In this document: piece after piece, positions 1 through 9,466 of the stretch
Layout: the number at the start of each line of letters is the position of its first letter
Numbering within the stretch: position 1 is the stretch's first letter
Assembly: GCF_900110255.1 (NCBI RefSeq)
Contig: NZ_FODD01000018.1
Location: 1 to 64,000 of the forward strand
Origin: Actinacidiphila rubida
Lineage (GTDB): Bacteria; Actinomycetota; Actinomycetes; Streptomycetales; Streptomycetaceae
Direction: 5' to 3'
DNA length: 64,000 bases
The notes under the pieces: model-generated
What the model was told of the DNA's origin: nothing
Database searches by the model: none
The model's input: only the letters and a program-made list of their open reading frames with translations
Translations under genes and position numbers: made by a program

Positions 1-492
1 GACCATCGTGATGGTGGTGAAGATCGACTGGTTCGGCACGATCTGCGAGGCCTGCGTGCAGTTCGAGAACAGGCTGCCGGAACGGGCGGTGGCCACCAGG
101 CCGGTGCCCTGGAGCACGGCGAGCGCGACGGTCAGGTACCGCGTGTACTGCGTGATCTTCGTGGTGCCGGCCTGCCCCTCCTTCTTGAGGGCCTCCAGGC
201 GCGGGATCACCACCGTGAGCAGCTGCAGGATGATGCTCGCCGTGATGTACGGCATGATCCCGAGCGCGAAGATGGTCAGCTGCAGCAGCGCGCCGCCGCT
301 GAACATGTTCACCAGGCCGAAGAGGCTGTTGTTGCCCTTCGTGTCCTTGATGCACTCATTGACCACGGTGTAGTCGATACCTGGCACCGGCACATGCGCG
401 CCGAGCCGGTAGACCACCACGATGCTCAGCGTGAAGAGCAGCTTCTTGCGCAGGTCGGGCGTCCTGAACGCCCGGGCGAACGCGGTGAGCAC
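1..492 (-). CDS. secY: SecY, preprotein translocase channel subunit (partial, N-terminal part)
   Basis: This is the main pore subunit of the Sec translocon, which exports unfolded proteins and inserts membrane proteins. Only the first 164 codons are present and the reading frame is open at the window edge. The start is a GTG at 490-492 with GGAGG at 497-501 just upstream, giving the N-terminus MLTAFARAFRTPDLRKKL typical of actinobacterial SecY. The visible part contains the first transmembrane segments and the conserved VPVPGVD stretch that leads toward the plug. It follows rplO after a 222-base gap holding a strong hairpin and a possible promoter, so it may be transcribed partly independently of the spc genes. 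Confidence 0.96.
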   Translation of the reverse strand, partial: MLTAFARAFRTPDLRKKLLFTLSIVVVYRLGAHVPVPGIDYTVVNECIKDTKGNNSLFGLVNMFSGGALLQLTIFALGIMPYITASIILQLLTVVIPRLEALKKEGQAGTTKITQYTRYLTVALAVLQGTGLVATARSGSLFSNCTQASQIVPNQSIFTTITMV

Positions 493-565
493 GGTGCCTC
501 CTGCACCCCCCGCGCCACGGCGGAAGGACGGTCTGATGAGGGTTCGGAAAAGAGCAGCGTTGGCC

Positions 566-595
566 ACCTTACCGGCGCGGTACCCCCACTGAGAA
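566..595 (-). promoter_or_regulatory. Possible secY promoter
   Basis: On the minus strand a TTCTCA (590-595) and TAAGGT (566-571) are separated by 18 bases. The -10 fits the actinobacterial TAnnnT pattern and the -35 matches the consensus at four of six positions. It lies between the hairpin after rplO and the secY start, where a promoter restarting transcription of secY and its downstream genes would be expected. This is pattern matching only. Confidence 0.3.
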
Positions 596-663
596 TGACC
601 AGCCGGGCAGCAATAGCACGGCAGGGTTCACAGTGAGGACATAAGCACACCGGTAAAGCGCCG

Positions 664-699
664 GAACGGGGATGCCCGTGCTGCTGGGCATCCCCGTTC
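664..699 (-). terminator. Hairpin between rplO and secY
   Basis: A perfect 14-bp inverted repeat (664-677 with 686-699) encloses an 8-base loop. It starts 16 bases after the rplO stop. There is no clear T-tract, as is common for Streptomyces terminators. It probably terminates or attenuates spc transcription before secY. Confidence 0.75.
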
Positions 700-714
700 G
701 ATGTGACACAGACC

Positions 715-1167
715 TCAGACGAGCTCGGTCACGCTGCCGCCGGCGGCGGCGATCTTCTCCTTGGCGGAGCCGGAGACCGCGTCAACGGTCACCTGCAGCG
801 CCACGGAGACCTCGCCGGTGCCGAGCACCTTGACGAGCTGGTTCTTGCGCACGGCACCCTTGGCGACCAGGTCGGCCACGGTGACCTCACCACCCTCGGG
901 GTAGAGGGAGGCGAGCTTGTCCAGGTTGACGACCTGGTACTCGGTGCGGAACGGGTTCTTGAAGCCCTTGAGCTTCGGGAGACGCATGTGGAGGGGCATC
1001 TGCCCACCCTCGAAGCGCTCCGGAACCTGGTAGCGGGCCTTGGTGCCCTTGGTGCCACGACCGGCCGTCTTGCCCTTGGACGCCTCACCACGACCCACGC
1101 GGGTCTTGGCGGTCTTGGCGCCGGGGGCCGGACGGAGGTTGTGGATCTTGATCGGGTTGTCACCCAT
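715..1167 (-). CDS. rplO: 50S ribosomal protein L15
   Basis: L15 is a late-assembly protein of the large ribosomal subunit. The 150-residue product has the expected Gly/Lys/Arg-rich extended N-terminus (residues about 20-45, including [17 protein letters not shown]), which threads into 23S rRNA, followed by the globular C-terminal domain shared with eukaryotic L27a. The ATG lies 2 bases after the rpmD stop, so the two are probably translationally coupled. It is the last ribosomal gene before secY, the classic spc-operon order. Confidence 0.98.
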   Translation of the reverse strand: MGDNPIKIHNLRPAPGAKTAKTRVGRGEASKGKTAGRGTKGTKARYQVPERFEGGQMPLHMRLPKLKGFKNPFRTEYQVVNLDKLASLYPEGGEVTVADLVAKGAVRKNQLVKVLGTGEVSVALQVTVDAVSGSAKEKIAAAGGSVTELV

Positions 1168-1169
1168 GA

Positions 1170-1352
1170 TCAGTCGACCTCCTCGACCGTGACGAGGTGG
1201 CGGACGGTGTGGACCATGCCGCGGATCTCCGGGCGGTCCTCCTTGACCACCACGTCGTTCAGCCGCTTCAGGCCGAGCGAACGCAGGGTGTCACGGTGGT
1301 TCTGCTTGCTGCCGATGTAGGACTTCGTCTGCGTGACCTTCAGGCGCGCCAT
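1170..1352 (-). CDS. rpmD: 50S ribosomal protein L30
   Basis: L30 is a small protein of the large ribosomal subunit. The product is 60 residues, full length for bacterial L30, starting [14 protein letters not shown] and carrying the conserved LGLKRLND segment. The frame is open far upstream inside rpsE, so the start matters: the ATG at 1350-1352 overlaps the rpsE stop by one base (TGATG), which indicates translational coupling. The gene sits between rpsE and rplO as in other bacteria. Confidence 0.97.
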   Translation of the reverse strand: MARLKVTQTKSYIGSKQNHRDTLRSLGLKRLNDVVVKEDRPEIRGMVHTVRHLVTVEEVD

Positions 1353-1957
1353 CACACACCAACCCCGGCACGTGCGCGCAGCAGGGCCGCCGGCGCGACG
1401 TCCTCGATCGGCAGACCGCGGCGGGCGGCGATCTCCTCGGGCCGCTGAAGGCCCTGGAGAGCGGCCACCGTGGCGTGCACGATGTTGATCGCGTTGTCCG
1501 AGCCGAGGCTCTTGGACAGCACGTCGTGGATGCCCGCGCACTCCAGCACGGCACGCACCGGGCCACCGGCGATCACACCGGTACCGGGGGAAGCCGGCTT
1601 GAGCAGGACGACGCCCGCGGCCTTCTCGCCCTGGATGGGGTGCGGGATGGTGCCCTGGATACGGGGGACCTTGAAGAAGTGCTTCTTGGCCTCCTCCACA
1701 CCCTTGGCGATGGCGGCCGGCACCTCCTTGGCCTTGCCGTAACCGACACCGACGGTGCCGTCACCGTCGCCCACCACGACCAGCGCGGTGAAGCTGAAGC
1801 GACGACCACCCTTCACAACCTTGGCGACGCGATTGATCGCGACGACCCGCTCGACGTAGGCGGTCTTCTCGGCCTGCTGGCCGCCGTCCCGCCTGTCCTT
1901 ACGGTCCCGTCGCTCGCCGCCACCGGCACCGCTTCCGCGGCGCTGGGGTCCAGCCAT
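1352..1957 (-). CDS. rpsE: 30S ribosomal protein S5
   Basis: S5 lies at the mRNA entry side of the small subunit and contributes to decoding accuracy and helicase activity. The 201-residue product has a Gly/Arg-rich N-terminal extension (about residues 1-25), the double-stranded RNA-binding-like domain (about 30-95, with [20 protein letters not shown]) and the C-terminal domain containing [19 protein letters not shown]. The start ATG gives [10 protein letters not shown]. It belongs to the spc operon between rplR and rpmD, with a 67-base gap to rplR. Confidence 0.98.
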   Translation of the reverse strand: MAGPQRRGSGAGGGERRDRKDRRDGGQQAEKTAYVERVVAINRVAKVVKGGRRFSFTALVVVGDGDGTVGVGYGKAKEVPAAIAKGVEEAKKHFFKVPRIQGTIPHPIQGEKAAGVVLLKPASPGTGVIAGGPVRAVLECAGIHDVLSKSLGSDNAINIVHATVAALQGLQRPEEIAARRGLPIEDVAPAALLRARAGVGV

Positions 1958-2024
1958 TGGAATTACCTCTCTTCGTTTTCCGCTAGCTGCGCAGCGAAAC
2001 TCAGTCGCTGGCGCGACGGGCGGC

Positions 2025-2408
2025 TCAGAACTTCAGGCCGGCTTCACGGGCGGCGTCCGCGAGGGCGGCGATGCGCCCCGCGTACTGGTTGCCGCCGCGG
2101 TCGAACACGACCGCCTCGACGCCCTTGGCCTTGGCACGCTCGGCCACGAGCTGGCCGACCTGCTTCGCCTTGGCGCTCTTGTCGCCTTCGCCGCCGCGGA
2201 TGGACGTGTCGAGGGTCGACGCCGACGCGAGCGTGTGGCCCGCGAGGTCGTCGATGACCTGCGCCGTGATACCGCGGTTGGACCGCGTCACCACGAGGCG
2301 CGGACGCTCCGAGGTGCCGGAGATCCGCTTGCGGACCCGGATGTGCCGGCGCTTGAGCGCGGCACCCTTGTACGCCTTGCCCTTGGCGATCTTCACACCG
2401 TATGCCAT
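2025..2408 (-). CDS. rplR: 50S ribosomal protein L18
   Basis: L18 binds 5S rRNA together with L5 and mediates its attachment to the large subunit. The product is 127 residues with the basic N-terminal segment ([20 protein letters not shown]) and the conserved C-terminal [24 protein letters not shown]. It starts 2 bases after the rplF stop, consistent with cotranslation within the spc operon. Confidence 0.98.
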   Translation of the reverse strand: MAYGVKIAKGKAYKGAALKRRHIRVRKRISGTSERPRLVVTRSNRGITAQVIDDLAGHTLASASTLDTSIRGGEGDKSAKAKQVGQLVAERAKAKGVEAVVFDRGGNQYAGRIAALADAAREAGLKF

Positions 2409-2410
2409 GG

Positions 2411-2950
2411 CTACTTACCAGCCTTTCCGACCTTGCGGCGGATGACCTCGCCGGCGTACTTGACGCCCTTGGCCTTGTACGGGTCGGGCTTCCGCAGCTT
2501 GCGGATGTTGGCCGCCACCTCGCCGACCTTCTGCTTGTCGATGCCCTCGACCGAGAACTTGGTCGGGGACTCGACCTTGAAGGAGATCCCCTCAGGGGCC
2601 TCGACGAGGATCGGGTGGCTGTAGCCCAGGGCGAACTCCAGGTTGGAGCCCTTCGCCTGGACGCGGTAGCCGACACCGCTGATCTCCAGTGCCTTGCTGT
2701 AGCCCGCGGTCACGCCGGTGATCATGTTCGCCACCAGCGTGCGGGACAGGCCGTGGAGGGCCTTCGAAACACGCTCGTCGTTGGGACGCGTGACGTGCAG
2801 CGTGCCGTCCTCGCCCTTCGCGATCTCGATCGGCGCGGCGACGGTGTGGGTGAGGGAGCCCTTGGGGCCCTTCACCGCGACCGTCCGGCCGTCGATGGTG
2901 ACGTCCACTCCGGCGGGAACCGAGATGGGCAGCTTGCCGATGCGCGACAT
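2411..2950 (-). CDS. rplF: 50S ribosomal protein L6
   Basis: L6 lies near the GTPase-associated region of the large subunit and contacts the sarcin-ricin loop area. At 179 residues it shows the two duplicated L6 folds; the second contains [10 protein letters not shown] and the conserved [13 protein letters not shown] near the C-terminus. The start gives [15 protein letters not shown]. The spc-operon position between rpsH and rplR is canonical, with a 21-base gap to rpsH. Confidence 0.98.
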   Translation of the reverse strand: MSRIGKLPISVPAGVDVTIDGRTVAVKGPKGSLTHTVAAPIEIAKGEDGTLHVTRPNDERVSKALHGLSRTLVANMITGVTAGYSKALEISGVGYRVQAKGSNLEFALGYSHPILVEAPEGISFKVESPTKFSVEGIDKQKVGEVAANIRKLRKPDPYKAKGVKYAGEVIRRKVGKAGK

Positions 2951-2971
2951 TGCTATACCTCGCTTTCCCGG

Positions 2972-3370
2972 TTACCAGACGTAGGCGAGGACTTCCCCAC
3001 CCACGCCCTTCTTCTGCGCCTGCTGGCCGGTGAGCAGACCGTGGGACGTGGAGATGATCGCCACGCCCAGGCCGCCGAGCACCTTCGGCAGGTTGGTGGA
3101 CTTTGCGTAGACCCGCAGACCCGGCTTGCTGATCCGCTTGATGCCGGCGATCGAGCGCTCACGGTTCGGGCCGAACTTCAGCTCGAGGACGAGGTTCTTG
3201 CCGACCTCGGCTTCCTCGACCTTCCAGCCGGTGATGTAGCCCTCCTGCTGGAGGATCTCCGCGATGTGCGACTTGATCTTGCTGAACGGCATCGACACGT
3301 CGTCGTGGTACGCCGAGTTCGCGTTACGCAGACGGGTCAGCATGTCTGCGATGGGGTCGGTCATGGTCAT
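2972..3370 (-). CDS. rpsH: 30S ribosomal protein S8
   Basis: S8 binds the central domain of 16S rRNA early in assembly; in E. coli it also represses the spc operon by binding its mRNA. The chosen ATG at 3370 gives the standard N-terminus [17 protein letters not shown] and a 132-residue protein with the conserved ISTSHGLLT and [10 protein letters not shown]-terminal elements. An AAGG lies about 7 bases upstream. The frame extends 15 codons further to another ATG at 3415, preceded by a purine-rich run, so a longer form cannot be excluded, but family alignment favours 3370. Confidence 0.96.
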   Translation of the reverse strand: MTMTDPIADMLTRLRNANSAYHDDVSMPFSKIKSHIAEILQQEGYITGWKVEEAEVGKNLVLELKFGPNRERSIAGIKRISKPGLRVYAKSTNLPKVLGGLGVAIISTSHGLLTGQQAQKKGVGGEVLAYVW

Positions 3371-3576
3371 GTGTTGGCCTTGGGCCTCTCTCGCCGGGGT
3401 TTCCTGGTGCGCCATCCCTCTCCCCCAGCACGTGGGGACGGGTGCGGTGCGGTGGACCTACGGCGTAGTAAGTCGGTGCGGGCGGCGAGCGCCCAACCCC
3501 TCTACCTTACGGGAGGAAGAGTGGAGCTCTCGCCGTCCAGCTGCTTACCGAGAGTCCTGGAATCCGAACGCGCGGA

Positions 3577-3762
3577 TTACCAGGAGCTCTTGGTCACGCC
3601 CGGCAGCTCGCCGCGGTGAGCCATCTCACGAAGGCACACGCGGCACAGGCCGAACTTGCGGTACACGGAGTGCGGCCGGCCGCAGCGCTGGCAGCGGTTG
3701 TACGCGCGCACAGCGAACTTGGGCTTGCGAGCGGCCTTGGCAATGAGAGCCTTCTTCGCCAC
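3577..3762 (-). CDS. rpsZ: 30S ribosomal protein S14, zinc-binding type
   Basis: S14 assembles late into the head of the small subunit. This 61-residue form is the short zinc-binding type: Cys24-x2-Cys27 and Cys40-x2-Cys43 form a zinc ribbon. Actinomycetes commonly also keep a longer, zinc-free S14 elsewhere under Zur control. It follows rplE by 3 bases; a 206-base gap then separates it from rpsH. Confidence 0.98.
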   Translation of the reverse strand: MAKKALIAKAARKPKFAVRAYNRCQRCGRPHSVYRKFGLCRVCLREMAHRGELPGVTKSSW

Positions 3763-3765
3763 GGC

Positions 3766-4326
3766 TCACGCCTCCTTGAACGGGAAGCCGAGGTGACGAA
3801 GGAGCGCACGGCCCTCAGCGTCGTTGGTCGCCGTGGTGACCACGGTGATGTCCATACCCCGGACGCGGTCGATCTTGTCCTGGTCGATCTCGTGGAACAT
3901 GACCTGCTCCGTGAGACCGAAGGTGTAGTTGCCCCGGCCGTCGAACTGCTTGGGGGACAGACCACGGAAGTCGCGGATGCGCGGCAGCGCGAGCGACAGC
4001 AGACGGTCCAGGAACTCCCACATGCGGTCACCGCGGAGGGTGACGTGGGCACCGATCGGCTGGCCCTCACGCAGCTTGAACTGCGCGATGGACTTGCGGG
4101 CCTTGGTGACCTGCGGCTTCTGGCCGGTGATCGTGGCGAGGTCGCGGATGGCGCCCTCGATCAGCTTGGAGTCGCGGGCGGCGTCGCCCACACCCATGTT
4201 GACCACGATCTTGGTGAGACCGGGGATCTGCATGACGTTCTCGTACTTGAACTCGTCACGCAGCTTGCCCGCGATCTCCTCGCGGTAGCGCGTCTTGAGA
4301 CGCGGTGCCGTAGTGGTGGCAGTCAT
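3766..4326 (-). CDS. rplE: 50S ribosomal protein L5
   Basis: L5 binds 5S rRNA and forms part of the central protuberance and its bridge to the small subunit. The product is 186 residues and includes the conserved [33 protein letters not shown] and [17 protein letters not shown] blocks. Its start overlaps the rplX stop by one base (TGATG), implying coupling. Confidence 0.98.
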   Translation of the reverse strand: MTATTTAPRLKTRYREEIAGKLRDEFKYENVMQIPGLTKIVVNMGVGDAARDSKLIEGAIRDLATITGQKPQVTKARKSIAQFKLREGQPIGAHVTLRGDRMWEFLDRLLSLALPRIRDFRGLSPKQFDGRGNYTFGLTEQVMFHEIDQDKIDRVRGMDITVVTTATNDAEGRALLRHLGFPFKEA

Positions 4327-4649
4327 CAGATGTCCTCACCGGTCCGCTTGGCAACGCGGATCTTGTTGCCCTCGTCGTCGAAGCGGTAGCCGACGCGGGT
4401 CACGACCTTCTTGCCGTCCTTCTCAACAACCAGCTGCACGTTGCTGACGTGGATCGGCGCCTCGGTGGTGATGATGCCGCCGGTCTTGGAACCGCGGTCG
4501 GTCTGGCCGGCCTTGGTGTGCTTCTTGACCCGGTTGACACCCTCGACGAGGACACGGTCCAGCGTGGGGTAGGCCACGATGACCTTGCCCTGCTTGCCCT
4601 TGTCCTTACCGGTGATGACCTGGACCAGGTCGCCCTTCTTGATCTTCAT
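4326..4649 (-). CDS. rplX: 50S ribosomal protein L24
   Basis: L24 is an assembly-initiator protein of the large subunit, located near the exit of the peptide tunnel. The 107-residue product begins with a KOW motif (about residues 3-30, [20 protein letters not shown]) that binds RNA, followed by the conserved [12 protein letters not shown]. It sits 3 bases after rplN in the spc operon. Confidence 0.98.
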   Translation of the reverse strand: MKIKKGDLVQVITGKDKGKQGKVIVAYPTLDRVLVEGVNRVKKHTKAGQTDRGSKTGGIITTEAPIHVSNVQLVVEKDGKKVVTRVGYRFDDEGNKIRVAKRTGEDI

Positions 4650-4652
4650 CGG

Positions 4653-5021
4653 TTACAGCACCTCCGGCGCGAGCGAGACGATCTTCATGAACTTCTTCTC
4701 GCGCAGCTCACGGCCGACCGGGCCGAAGATACGGGTGCCACGCGGGTCGCCATCGTTCTTGAGGATGACGGCCGCGTTCTCGTCGAAGCGGATGTACGAG
4801 CCGTCGGCACGGCGGCGCTCCTTGACGGTGCGCACGACGACAGCCTTGACGACCTCGCCCTTCTTCACGTTGCCACCGGGGATCGCGTCCTTGACGGTGG
4901 CGACGATGACGTCACCGATGCCCGCGTAGCGGCGACCGGAGCCACCGAGAACACGGATGCAAAGGATCTCCTTGGCACCAGTGTTGTCGGCGACGCGAAG
5001 TCGCGACTCCTGCTGGATCAC
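4653..5021 (-). CDS. rplN: 50S ribosomal protein L14
   Basis: L14 forms intersubunit bridges with 16S rRNA and is the docking site for the silencing factor RsfS. The product is 122 residues with the usual [18 protein letters not shown]-terminus. The start codon is GTG (5019-5021). It is the first gene of the spc transcription unit in the E. coli arrangement, and here two hairpins separate it from rpsQ, marking the S10/spc boundary. Confidence 0.98.
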   Translation of the reverse strand: MIQQESRLRVADNTGAKEILCIRVLGGSGRRYAGIGDVIVATVKDAIPGGNVKKGEVVKAVVVRTVKERRRADGSYIRFDENAAVILKNDGDPRGTRIFGPVGRELREKKFMKIVSLAPEVL

Positions 5022-5050
5022 GTCTTTCTCCTGTGTGTCGCGTCGGTTCC

Positions 5051-5118
5051 CGGCGGGGGCGCGTCTCCACGCCCCCGCCGAGCCTGACGGAACGGTCCTG
5101 AGCGGACACCCGCTCAGG
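5051..5118 (-). promoter_or_regulatory. Tandem hairpins between rpsQ and rplN (S10/spc boundary)
   Basis: The 109-base gap contains two inverted repeats. The one nearer rpsQ is a 9-bp stem (5097-5105 with 5110-5118) with a 4-base loop. The one nearer rplN is a 10-bp stem (5051-5060 with 5071-5080) with a 10-base loop. Neither is followed by a T-run. They may be a terminator, an attenuator or RNA-processing sites between the S10 and spc parts of the transcript. Confidence 0.6.
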
Positions 5119-5130
5119 GATTACTGGGCC

Positions 5131-5415
5131 TTACTTGGCCTTCTCGAGGATCTCCACGACGCGCCAGCGCTTCGTCGCCGAGAGCGGCCGGGTCTCCATC
5201 AGGAGGACGCGGTCGCCGATGCCGGCGGCGTTCTGCTCGTCGTGCGCCTTGAGCTTGTTGGTGCGCCGGATGACCTTGCCGTACAGGGCGTGCTTCACAC
5301 GATCCTCGACGGCGACCACGACGGTCTTGTCCATCTTGTCGCTCACCACGAGGCCCTCACGGGTCTTGCGGAAGCCGCGCTGCTCGGTCGTCTCAGTCAC
5401 ATTCTTCTCGCTCAT
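5131..5415 (-). CDS. rpsQ: 30S ribosomal protein S17
   Basis: S17 is a primary 16S rRNA binder with an OB fold. The 94-residue product contains the family pattern [18 protein letters not shown] and [22 protein letters not shown]. Its ATG overlaps the rpmC stop by one base (TGATG). It is the last gene of the S10 group; two hairpins lie just downstream. Confidence 0.98.
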   Translation of the reverse strand: MSEKNVTETTEQRGFRKTREGLVVSDKMDKTVVVAVEDRVKHALYGKVIRRTNKLKAHDEQNAAGIGDRVLLMETRPLSATKRWRVVEILEKAK

Positions 5416-5639
5416 CAGGCGCTCTCCACCGTCTCGATGCCCAGCTCGCGCTCACGCATCAGGGTGTAGATCCGGGCGATGTCCTTGCGGACGGTCTTGA
5501 GCCGGGTGTTGTTCTCCAGCTGTCCGGTGGCCGCCTGGAAACGGAGGTTGAACAGCTCCTCCTTGGCCTCACGCAGCTTGCCGACGAGCTCCTCGTCGCC
5601 CAGCTGGCGCAGCTCGGTCGCCTTGGTACCGGCCGCCAT
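5415..5639 (-). CDS. rpmC: 50S ribosomal protein L29
   Basis: L29 sits near the tunnel exit next to L23 and contributes to the docking site for trigger factor and SRP. The product is 74 residues, a two-helix coiled hairpin with the conserved [18 protein letters not shown] chose the ATG at 5639, which overlaps the rplP stop (TGATG). A GTG one codon upstream is also in frame, but the ATG is better spaced from the GAGG and GGTGAG upstream and matches the usual family length. Confidence 0.96.
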   Translation of the reverse strand: MAAGTKATELRQLGDEELVGKLREAKEELFNLRFQAATGQLENNTRLKTVRKDIARIYTLMRERELGIETVESA

Positions 5640-6058
5640 CACAGCTCACCTGCCTCGCGCCGCACGATGCGGCACTTCATCGGAAGCTTGTGCGCGGCGC
5701 GGGTGAGCGCCTCACGAGCAACCTTCTCGTTCGGGAAAGACAGCTCGAACATCACCCGACCGGGCTTGACGTTCGCGATCCACCACTCCGGCGAACCCTT
5801 ACCGGAACCCATGCGGGTCTCGGCGGGCTTCTTGGTCAGCGGGCGGTCCGGGTAGATGTTGATCCAGACCTTGCCGCCACGCTTGATGTGACGGGTGATG
5901 GAGATACGAGCGGACTCGATCTGCCGGTTCGTCACGTAGGCGGGCGTGACGGCCTGCAGGCCGTACTCGCCGAACGCCAGCTCCGTGCCGCCCTTGGCCA
6001 TGCCGTCGCGCTTCGGGTGGTGCTGCTTGCGGTGCTTGACCCTGCGGGGGATCAGCAT
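5639..6058 (-). CDS. rplP: 50S ribosomal protein L16
   Basis: L16 is an essential late-assembly protein near the A-site tRNA and the peptidyl transferase centre. The 139-residue product starts [17 protein letters not shown] and contains GYGLQ-like and [20 protein letters not shown] sequences expected for the family. It follows rpsC by 7 bases in the S10 operon. Confidence 0.98.
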   Translation of the reverse strand: MLIPRRVKHRKQHHPKRDGMAKGGTELAFGEYGLQAVTPAYVTNRQIESARISITRHIKRGGKVWINIYPDRPLTKKPAETRMGSGKGSPEWWIANVKPGRVMFELSFPNEKVAREALTRAAHKLPMKCRIVRREAGEL

Positions 6059-6065
6059 GGGTTAC

Positions 6066-6896
6066 TCAGCCTTCCGTTCCGGGGGTCTCCGCAGCCGGGG
6101 CCTCGACGGTGGCGGTCGCCTCGGCCTTGGGGGCCTGGGCACCTTCCGTCTGAGGACGACGGCCACGGCCACCGCGCTCGCCACCGCGGCGCTGCGGACG
6201 CTCGTTGCCCCCACCGCGGGCCGGGCGGTTGCCGGCACGGGCGGCGGCGTTGTCAGCGCGGACCTCGGCGATGTTCTTGACGTCGCCCTTGTAGATCCAG
6301 ACCTTCACACCGATCCGGCCGAAGGTGGTCTTGGCCTCGAAGAAGCCGTAGTCCACGTTCGCGCGCAGGGTGTGCAGCGGAACCCGACCCTCGCGGTAGA
6401 ACTCCGAGCGGGACATCTCGGCGCCGCCGAGACGGCCACCGCACTGGATCTTGATGCCCTTGGCGCCGGCCTTCAGCGTGCCCTGCATGCTCTTGCGCAT
6501 GGCACGGCGGAAGGAGACACGGGAGGACAGCTGCTCGGCGACGGCCTGGGCCACCAGCTGGGCGTCCATCTCCGGGTTCTTGACCTCGAGGATGTTCAGC
6601 TGGACCTGCTTGCCGGTCAGCTTCTCCAGGTCACCGCGGATACGGTCGGCCTCCGCGCCGCGACGGCCGATGACGATGCCCGGCCGGGCGGTGTGGATGT
6701 CGACGCGGACGCGGTCACGGGTGCGCTCGATCTCCACCTTGGAGATGCCGGCCCGCTCCATGCCCTGCGTCATCATCCGGCGGATGGCGACGTCTTCCTT
6801 GACGTAGTCCTTGTACAGCTTGTCGGCGTACCAGCGGGACTTGAAGTCCGTGGTCACACCGAGCCGGAACCCGTACGGGTTAACCTTCTGGCCCAT
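6066..6896 (-). CDS. rpsC: 30S ribosomal protein S3
   Basis: S3 lines the mRNA entry tunnel and takes part in unwinding mRNA structure. The 276-residue product has a type II KH domain (about residues 38-106, with the GRRGAE loop after GIVI) and the S3 C-terminal domain ending around residue 210. Beyond that is an extra tail of roughly 65 residues rich in Arg, Gly, Gln and Glu ([20 protein letters not shown]), probably disordered; such tails are common in high-GC actinobacteria. The start overlaps the rplV stop by one base (TAATG). Confidence 0.98.
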   Translation of the reverse strand: MGQKVNPYGFRLGVTTDFKSRWYADKLYKDYVKEDVAIRRMMTQGMERAGISKVEIERTRDRVRVDIHTARPGIVIGRRGAEADRIRGDLEKLTGKQVQLNILEVKNPEMDAQLVAQAVAEQLSSRVSFRRAMRKSMQGTLKAGAKGIKIQCGGRLGGAEMSRSEFYREGRVPLHTLRANVDYGFFEAKTTFGRIGVKVWIYKGDVKNIAEVRADNAAARAGNRPARGGGNERPQRRGGERGGRGRRPQTEGAQAPKAEATATVEAPAAETPGTEG

Positions 6897-7243
6897 TACC
6901 GGGTCCCTTCCTTGCTGGCGACGACCACGGTGATGTGGCTGGTCCGCTTGCGGATCCGGTAGGCACGGCCCTGGGCGCGCGGCCGGAACCGCTTCAGGGT
7001 CGGACCCTCGTCCACGAATGCCTCGGTCACGTACAGAGACTCGGCGTCCGTGTGGTCGTAGTTGTGCGCGGCGTTGGCAATGGCGCTGTCCAGCACCTTG
7101 CCCACCGGCACGCTCGCGGCCTGCGGCGTGAAACGCAGGACCGCCTGAGCCTCCGTGGCGTTCATGCCACGGATGAGGTCCACCACGCGGCGGGCCTTCA
7201 TGGGCGTGACGCGGATGTACCGCGCCTGGGCCCTGGCTTCCAT
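6896..7243 (-). CDS. rplV: 50S ribosomal protein L22
   Basis: L22 spans the large subunit, and its beta-hairpin lines the peptide exit tunnel near the macrolide site. The ATG at 7241-7243 gives a 115-residue protein starting [20 protein letters not shown], the normal family start; the open frame upstream is not homologous. The hairpin region (residues about 80-100, [17 protein letters not shown]) is intact, with no deletion of the type that gives macrolide resistance. Confidence 0.98.
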   Translation of the reverse strand: MEARAQARYIRVTPMKARRVVDLIRGMNATEAQAVLRFTPQAASVPVGKVLDSAIANAAHNYDHTDAESLYVTEAFVDEGPTLKRFRPRAQGRAYRIRKRTSHITVVVASKEGTR

Positions 7244-7301
7244 GGTTGTCCCTTCAGTGTCTGACTGTGTCGTCGAAGTCGGCACGCTTGATCTCGTTCG
7301 A

Positions 7302-7583
7302 TCAGCGACGGCGCGACTTGCGGTCGTCCTTCTCGTGGCCGCGGAAGGTGCGGGTCGGCGCAAACTCGCCGAGCTTGTGGCCGACCATCGACTCAGTGAC
7401 AAACACCGGGACGTGCTTACGGCCGTCGTGCACCGCGATCGTGTGGCCGAGCATGGCCGGGACGATCATCGAGCGGCGGGACCAGGTCTTGATGACGTTC
7501 TTGGTGCCTGCTTCGTTCTGGACATCCACCTTCTTGCTCAGGTGGTCGTCGACGAAGGGCCCCTTCTTGAGACTGCGCGGCAT
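7302..7583 (-). CDS. rpsS: 30S ribosomal protein S19
   Basis: S19 is in the head of the small subunit and contacts the A-site finger of the large subunit. The 93-residue product begins [19 protein letters not shown] and contains the conserved [20 protein letters not shown] and [16 protein letters not shown] motifs. It lies 12 bases after rplB and 58 bases before rplV. Confidence 0.98.
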   Translation of the reverse strand: MPRSLKKGPFVDDHLSKKVDVQNEAGTKNVIKTWSRRSMIVPAMLGHTIAVHDGRKHVPVFVTESMVGHKLGEFAPTRTFRGHEKDDRKSRRR

Positions 7584-7595
7584 CTACACCCGCTC

Positions 7596-8432
7596 CTAGC
7601 GCTTCTTGTTCGTCTTGCGGCGGCGGACGATGTACTTGCTGCTCGCCTTCTTGGGAGAGCGCGTACGGCCCTCCTTCTGGCCCCACGGCGAGACCGGGTG
7701 GCGACCACCGGAGGTCTTGCCTTCACCACCACCGTGCGGGTGGTCCACCGGGTTCATGGCGACACCGCGGACGGTCGGGCGGACGCCCTTCCACCGCATG
7801 CGGCCGGCCTTGCCCCAGTTGATGTTCGACTGCTCGGCGTTGCCGACCTCACCGATCGTGGCGCGGCAGCGGACGTCGACCATCCGGACCTCGCCGGACG
7901 GCATGCGAAGGGTGGCCATGGTGCCTTCCTTCGCCAGCAGCTGCACGGAAGCGCCCGCGGAGCGGGAGATCTTCGCGCCGCCACCGGGCCGCAGCTCGAT
8001 CGCGTGGATCGTGGTACCGACCGGGATGTTGCGCAGCGGCAGGTTGTTGCCCGGCTTGATGTCGGCGTTGGGGCCGTTCTCGATCCGGTCACCCTGCTGC
8101 AGGCGGGCCGGCGCGAGGATGTAGCGCTTCTCGCCGTCCGCGTAGTGCAGCAGCGCGATGCGCGCGGTGCGGTTGGGGTCGTACTCGATGTGCGCGACCT
8201 TGGCGGGCACGCCGTCCTTGTCGTGCCGACGGAAGTCGATGACACGGTAGGCGCGCTTGTGGCCACCGCCCTGGTGGCGGACGGTCACACGACCGGCGTT
8301 GTTACGGCCGCCCTTGCTGTGCAGCGGGCGGACCAGCGACTTCTCCGGCGTGGACCGCGTGATCTCGACGAAGTCGGCGACGCTGGAGCCACGACGGCCC
8401 GGGGTCGTCGGCTTGTACTTGCGGATACCCAT
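7596..8432 (-). CDS. rplB: 50S ribosomal protein L2
   Basis: L2 is a highly conserved RNA-binding protein needed for subunit association and peptidyl transferase assembly. The product is 278 residues with the OB and SH3-like domains and the diagnostic HPHGGGEG loop near residue 230 that reaches toward the catalytic centre. The start gives [15 protein letters not shown]. Confidence 0.99.
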   Translation of the reverse strand: MGIRKYKPTTPGRRGSSVADFVEITRSTPEKSLVRPLHSKGGRNNAGRVTVRHQGGGHKRAYRVIDFRRHDKDGVPAKVAHIEYDPNRTARIALLHYADGEKRYILAPARLQQGDRIENGPNADIKPGNNLPLRNIPVGTTIHAIELRPGGGAKISRSAGASVQLLAKEGTMATLRMPSGEVRMVDVRCRATIGEVGNAEQSNINWGKAGRMRWKGVRPTVRGVAMNPVDHPHGGGEGKTSGGRHPVSPWGQKEGRTRSPKKASSKYIVRRRKTNKKR

Positions 8433-8479
8433 TTCTCAGTCCTCGGAATATTCCGGACTTCGACTCGATCCGGTCCCCG

Positions 8480-8806
8480 TTAGGAGACCGGACCGCCGAA
8501 GATGTCGATGCGGTCGCCCTCGGCAAGGGTCACGATGGCGCGCTTGGTGTTGGCACGCTTGCCGAAACCGGTGCGGGTGCGCTTGCGCTTGCCCTGCCGG
8601 TTGATCGTGTTGACCCCGGTGACCTTGACCTGGAAGACCGCCTCGACGGCCTGCTTGATCTGGGTCTTGTTGGCGCGCGGGTCGACGACGAACGTGTACT
8701 TGTTCTCGTCCAGCAGCGCGTAGCTCTTCTCGGAGACCACCGGCTTGACCAGGAGGTCGCGCGGGTCCGTGAAGGTCTTGCTGGTGATCGCGGTCTGCTC
8801 GGCCAT
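8480..8806 (-). CDS. rplW: 50S ribosomal protein L23
   Basis: L23 lies at the tunnel exit and is the main docking site for trigger factor and SRP. The 108-residue product has the family segments [32 protein letters not shown] and [13 protein letters not shown]. Its ATG overlaps the rplD stop by one base, as expected for coupled translation in the S10 operon. Confidence 0.98.
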   Translation of the reverse strand: MAEQTAITSKTFTDPRDLLVKPVVSEKSYALLDENKYTFVVDPRANKTQIKQAVEAVFQVKVTGVNTINRQGKRKRTRTGFGKRANTKRAIVTLAEGDRIDIFGGPVS

Positions 8807-9462
8807 CAGGCGTCGCTCCCTTCGGTCTCGGCGGCGCCGTTACCGACACCGACGAACCGCTCGAAGGCGGCCTGGGTGAAGACCACGTCATCCGAGACGA
8901 GCACGTCGTACGTGTTCAGCTGGCCGGCGTCCAGGATGTGCACCTGGGGCAGGTTGCGGGCGGACAGCCACGCGGCCTCGTCGGCACGCTCGACGACCAG
9001 GAGCAGGTTCTTGCGCTCGCTGATCTTGCCGAACAGGGTCTTCGCGGACTTCGTGGAGGGGTTCTCACCCTCGACGACGCCGGTGACCACGTGGATGCGG
9101 TTGTGGCGCGCCCGGTCGGTGAGGGCACCGCGCAGGGCGGCGGCCTTCATCTTCTTGGGCGTCCGCTGCGAGTAGTCGCGCGGCACGGGGCCGTGCACGA
9201 CGCCACCGCCGGCGAACTGCGGCGCACGGGTCGAACCCTGGCGCGCGCGGCCGGTGCCCTTCTGGCGGTACGGCTTCTTGCCACCACCGCGGACCTCGCC
9301 ACGCGTCTTGACCTTGTGCGTGCCCTGACGGGCGGCGGCCAGCTGCGCGACGACGACCTGGTGGATCAGCGGGATGCTGACCTTCGCGTCGAAGATCTCG
9401 CCCGGGAGCTCAAGGGTCCCGGCCTTGTCGCCGGCGGGCGACAGAATGTCAATGGTGCTCAT
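8806..9462 (-). CDS. rplD: 50S ribosomal protein L4
   Basis: L4 has an extended loop lining the peptide tunnel opposite L22; in E. coli it also represses the S10 operon. The ATG at 9460-9462 gives 218 residues beginning [20 protein letters not shown]. The frame is open upstream inside rplC but that sequence is unrelated. The tunnel loop (about residues 45-95, including [19 protein letters not shown]) is intact. There are 4 bases between it and rplC. Confidence 0.98.
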   Translation of the reverse strand: MSTIDILSPAGDKAGTLELPGEIFDAKVSIPLIHQVVVAQLAAARQGTHKVKTRGEVRGGGKKPYRQKGTGRARQGSTRAPQFAGGGVVHGPVPRDYSQRTPKKMKAAALRGALTDRARHNRIHVVTGVVEGENPSTKSAKTLFGKISERKNLLLVVERADEAAWLSARNLPQVHILDAGQLNTYDVLVSDDVVFTQAAFERFVGVGNGAAETEGSDA

Positions 9463-9466
9463 ATCC

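Noticed and set aside
3371..3415. Longer rpsH starting at 3415
   Set aside because: The extra 15 residues are not part of the S8 family; the internal ATG at 3370 is better supported.
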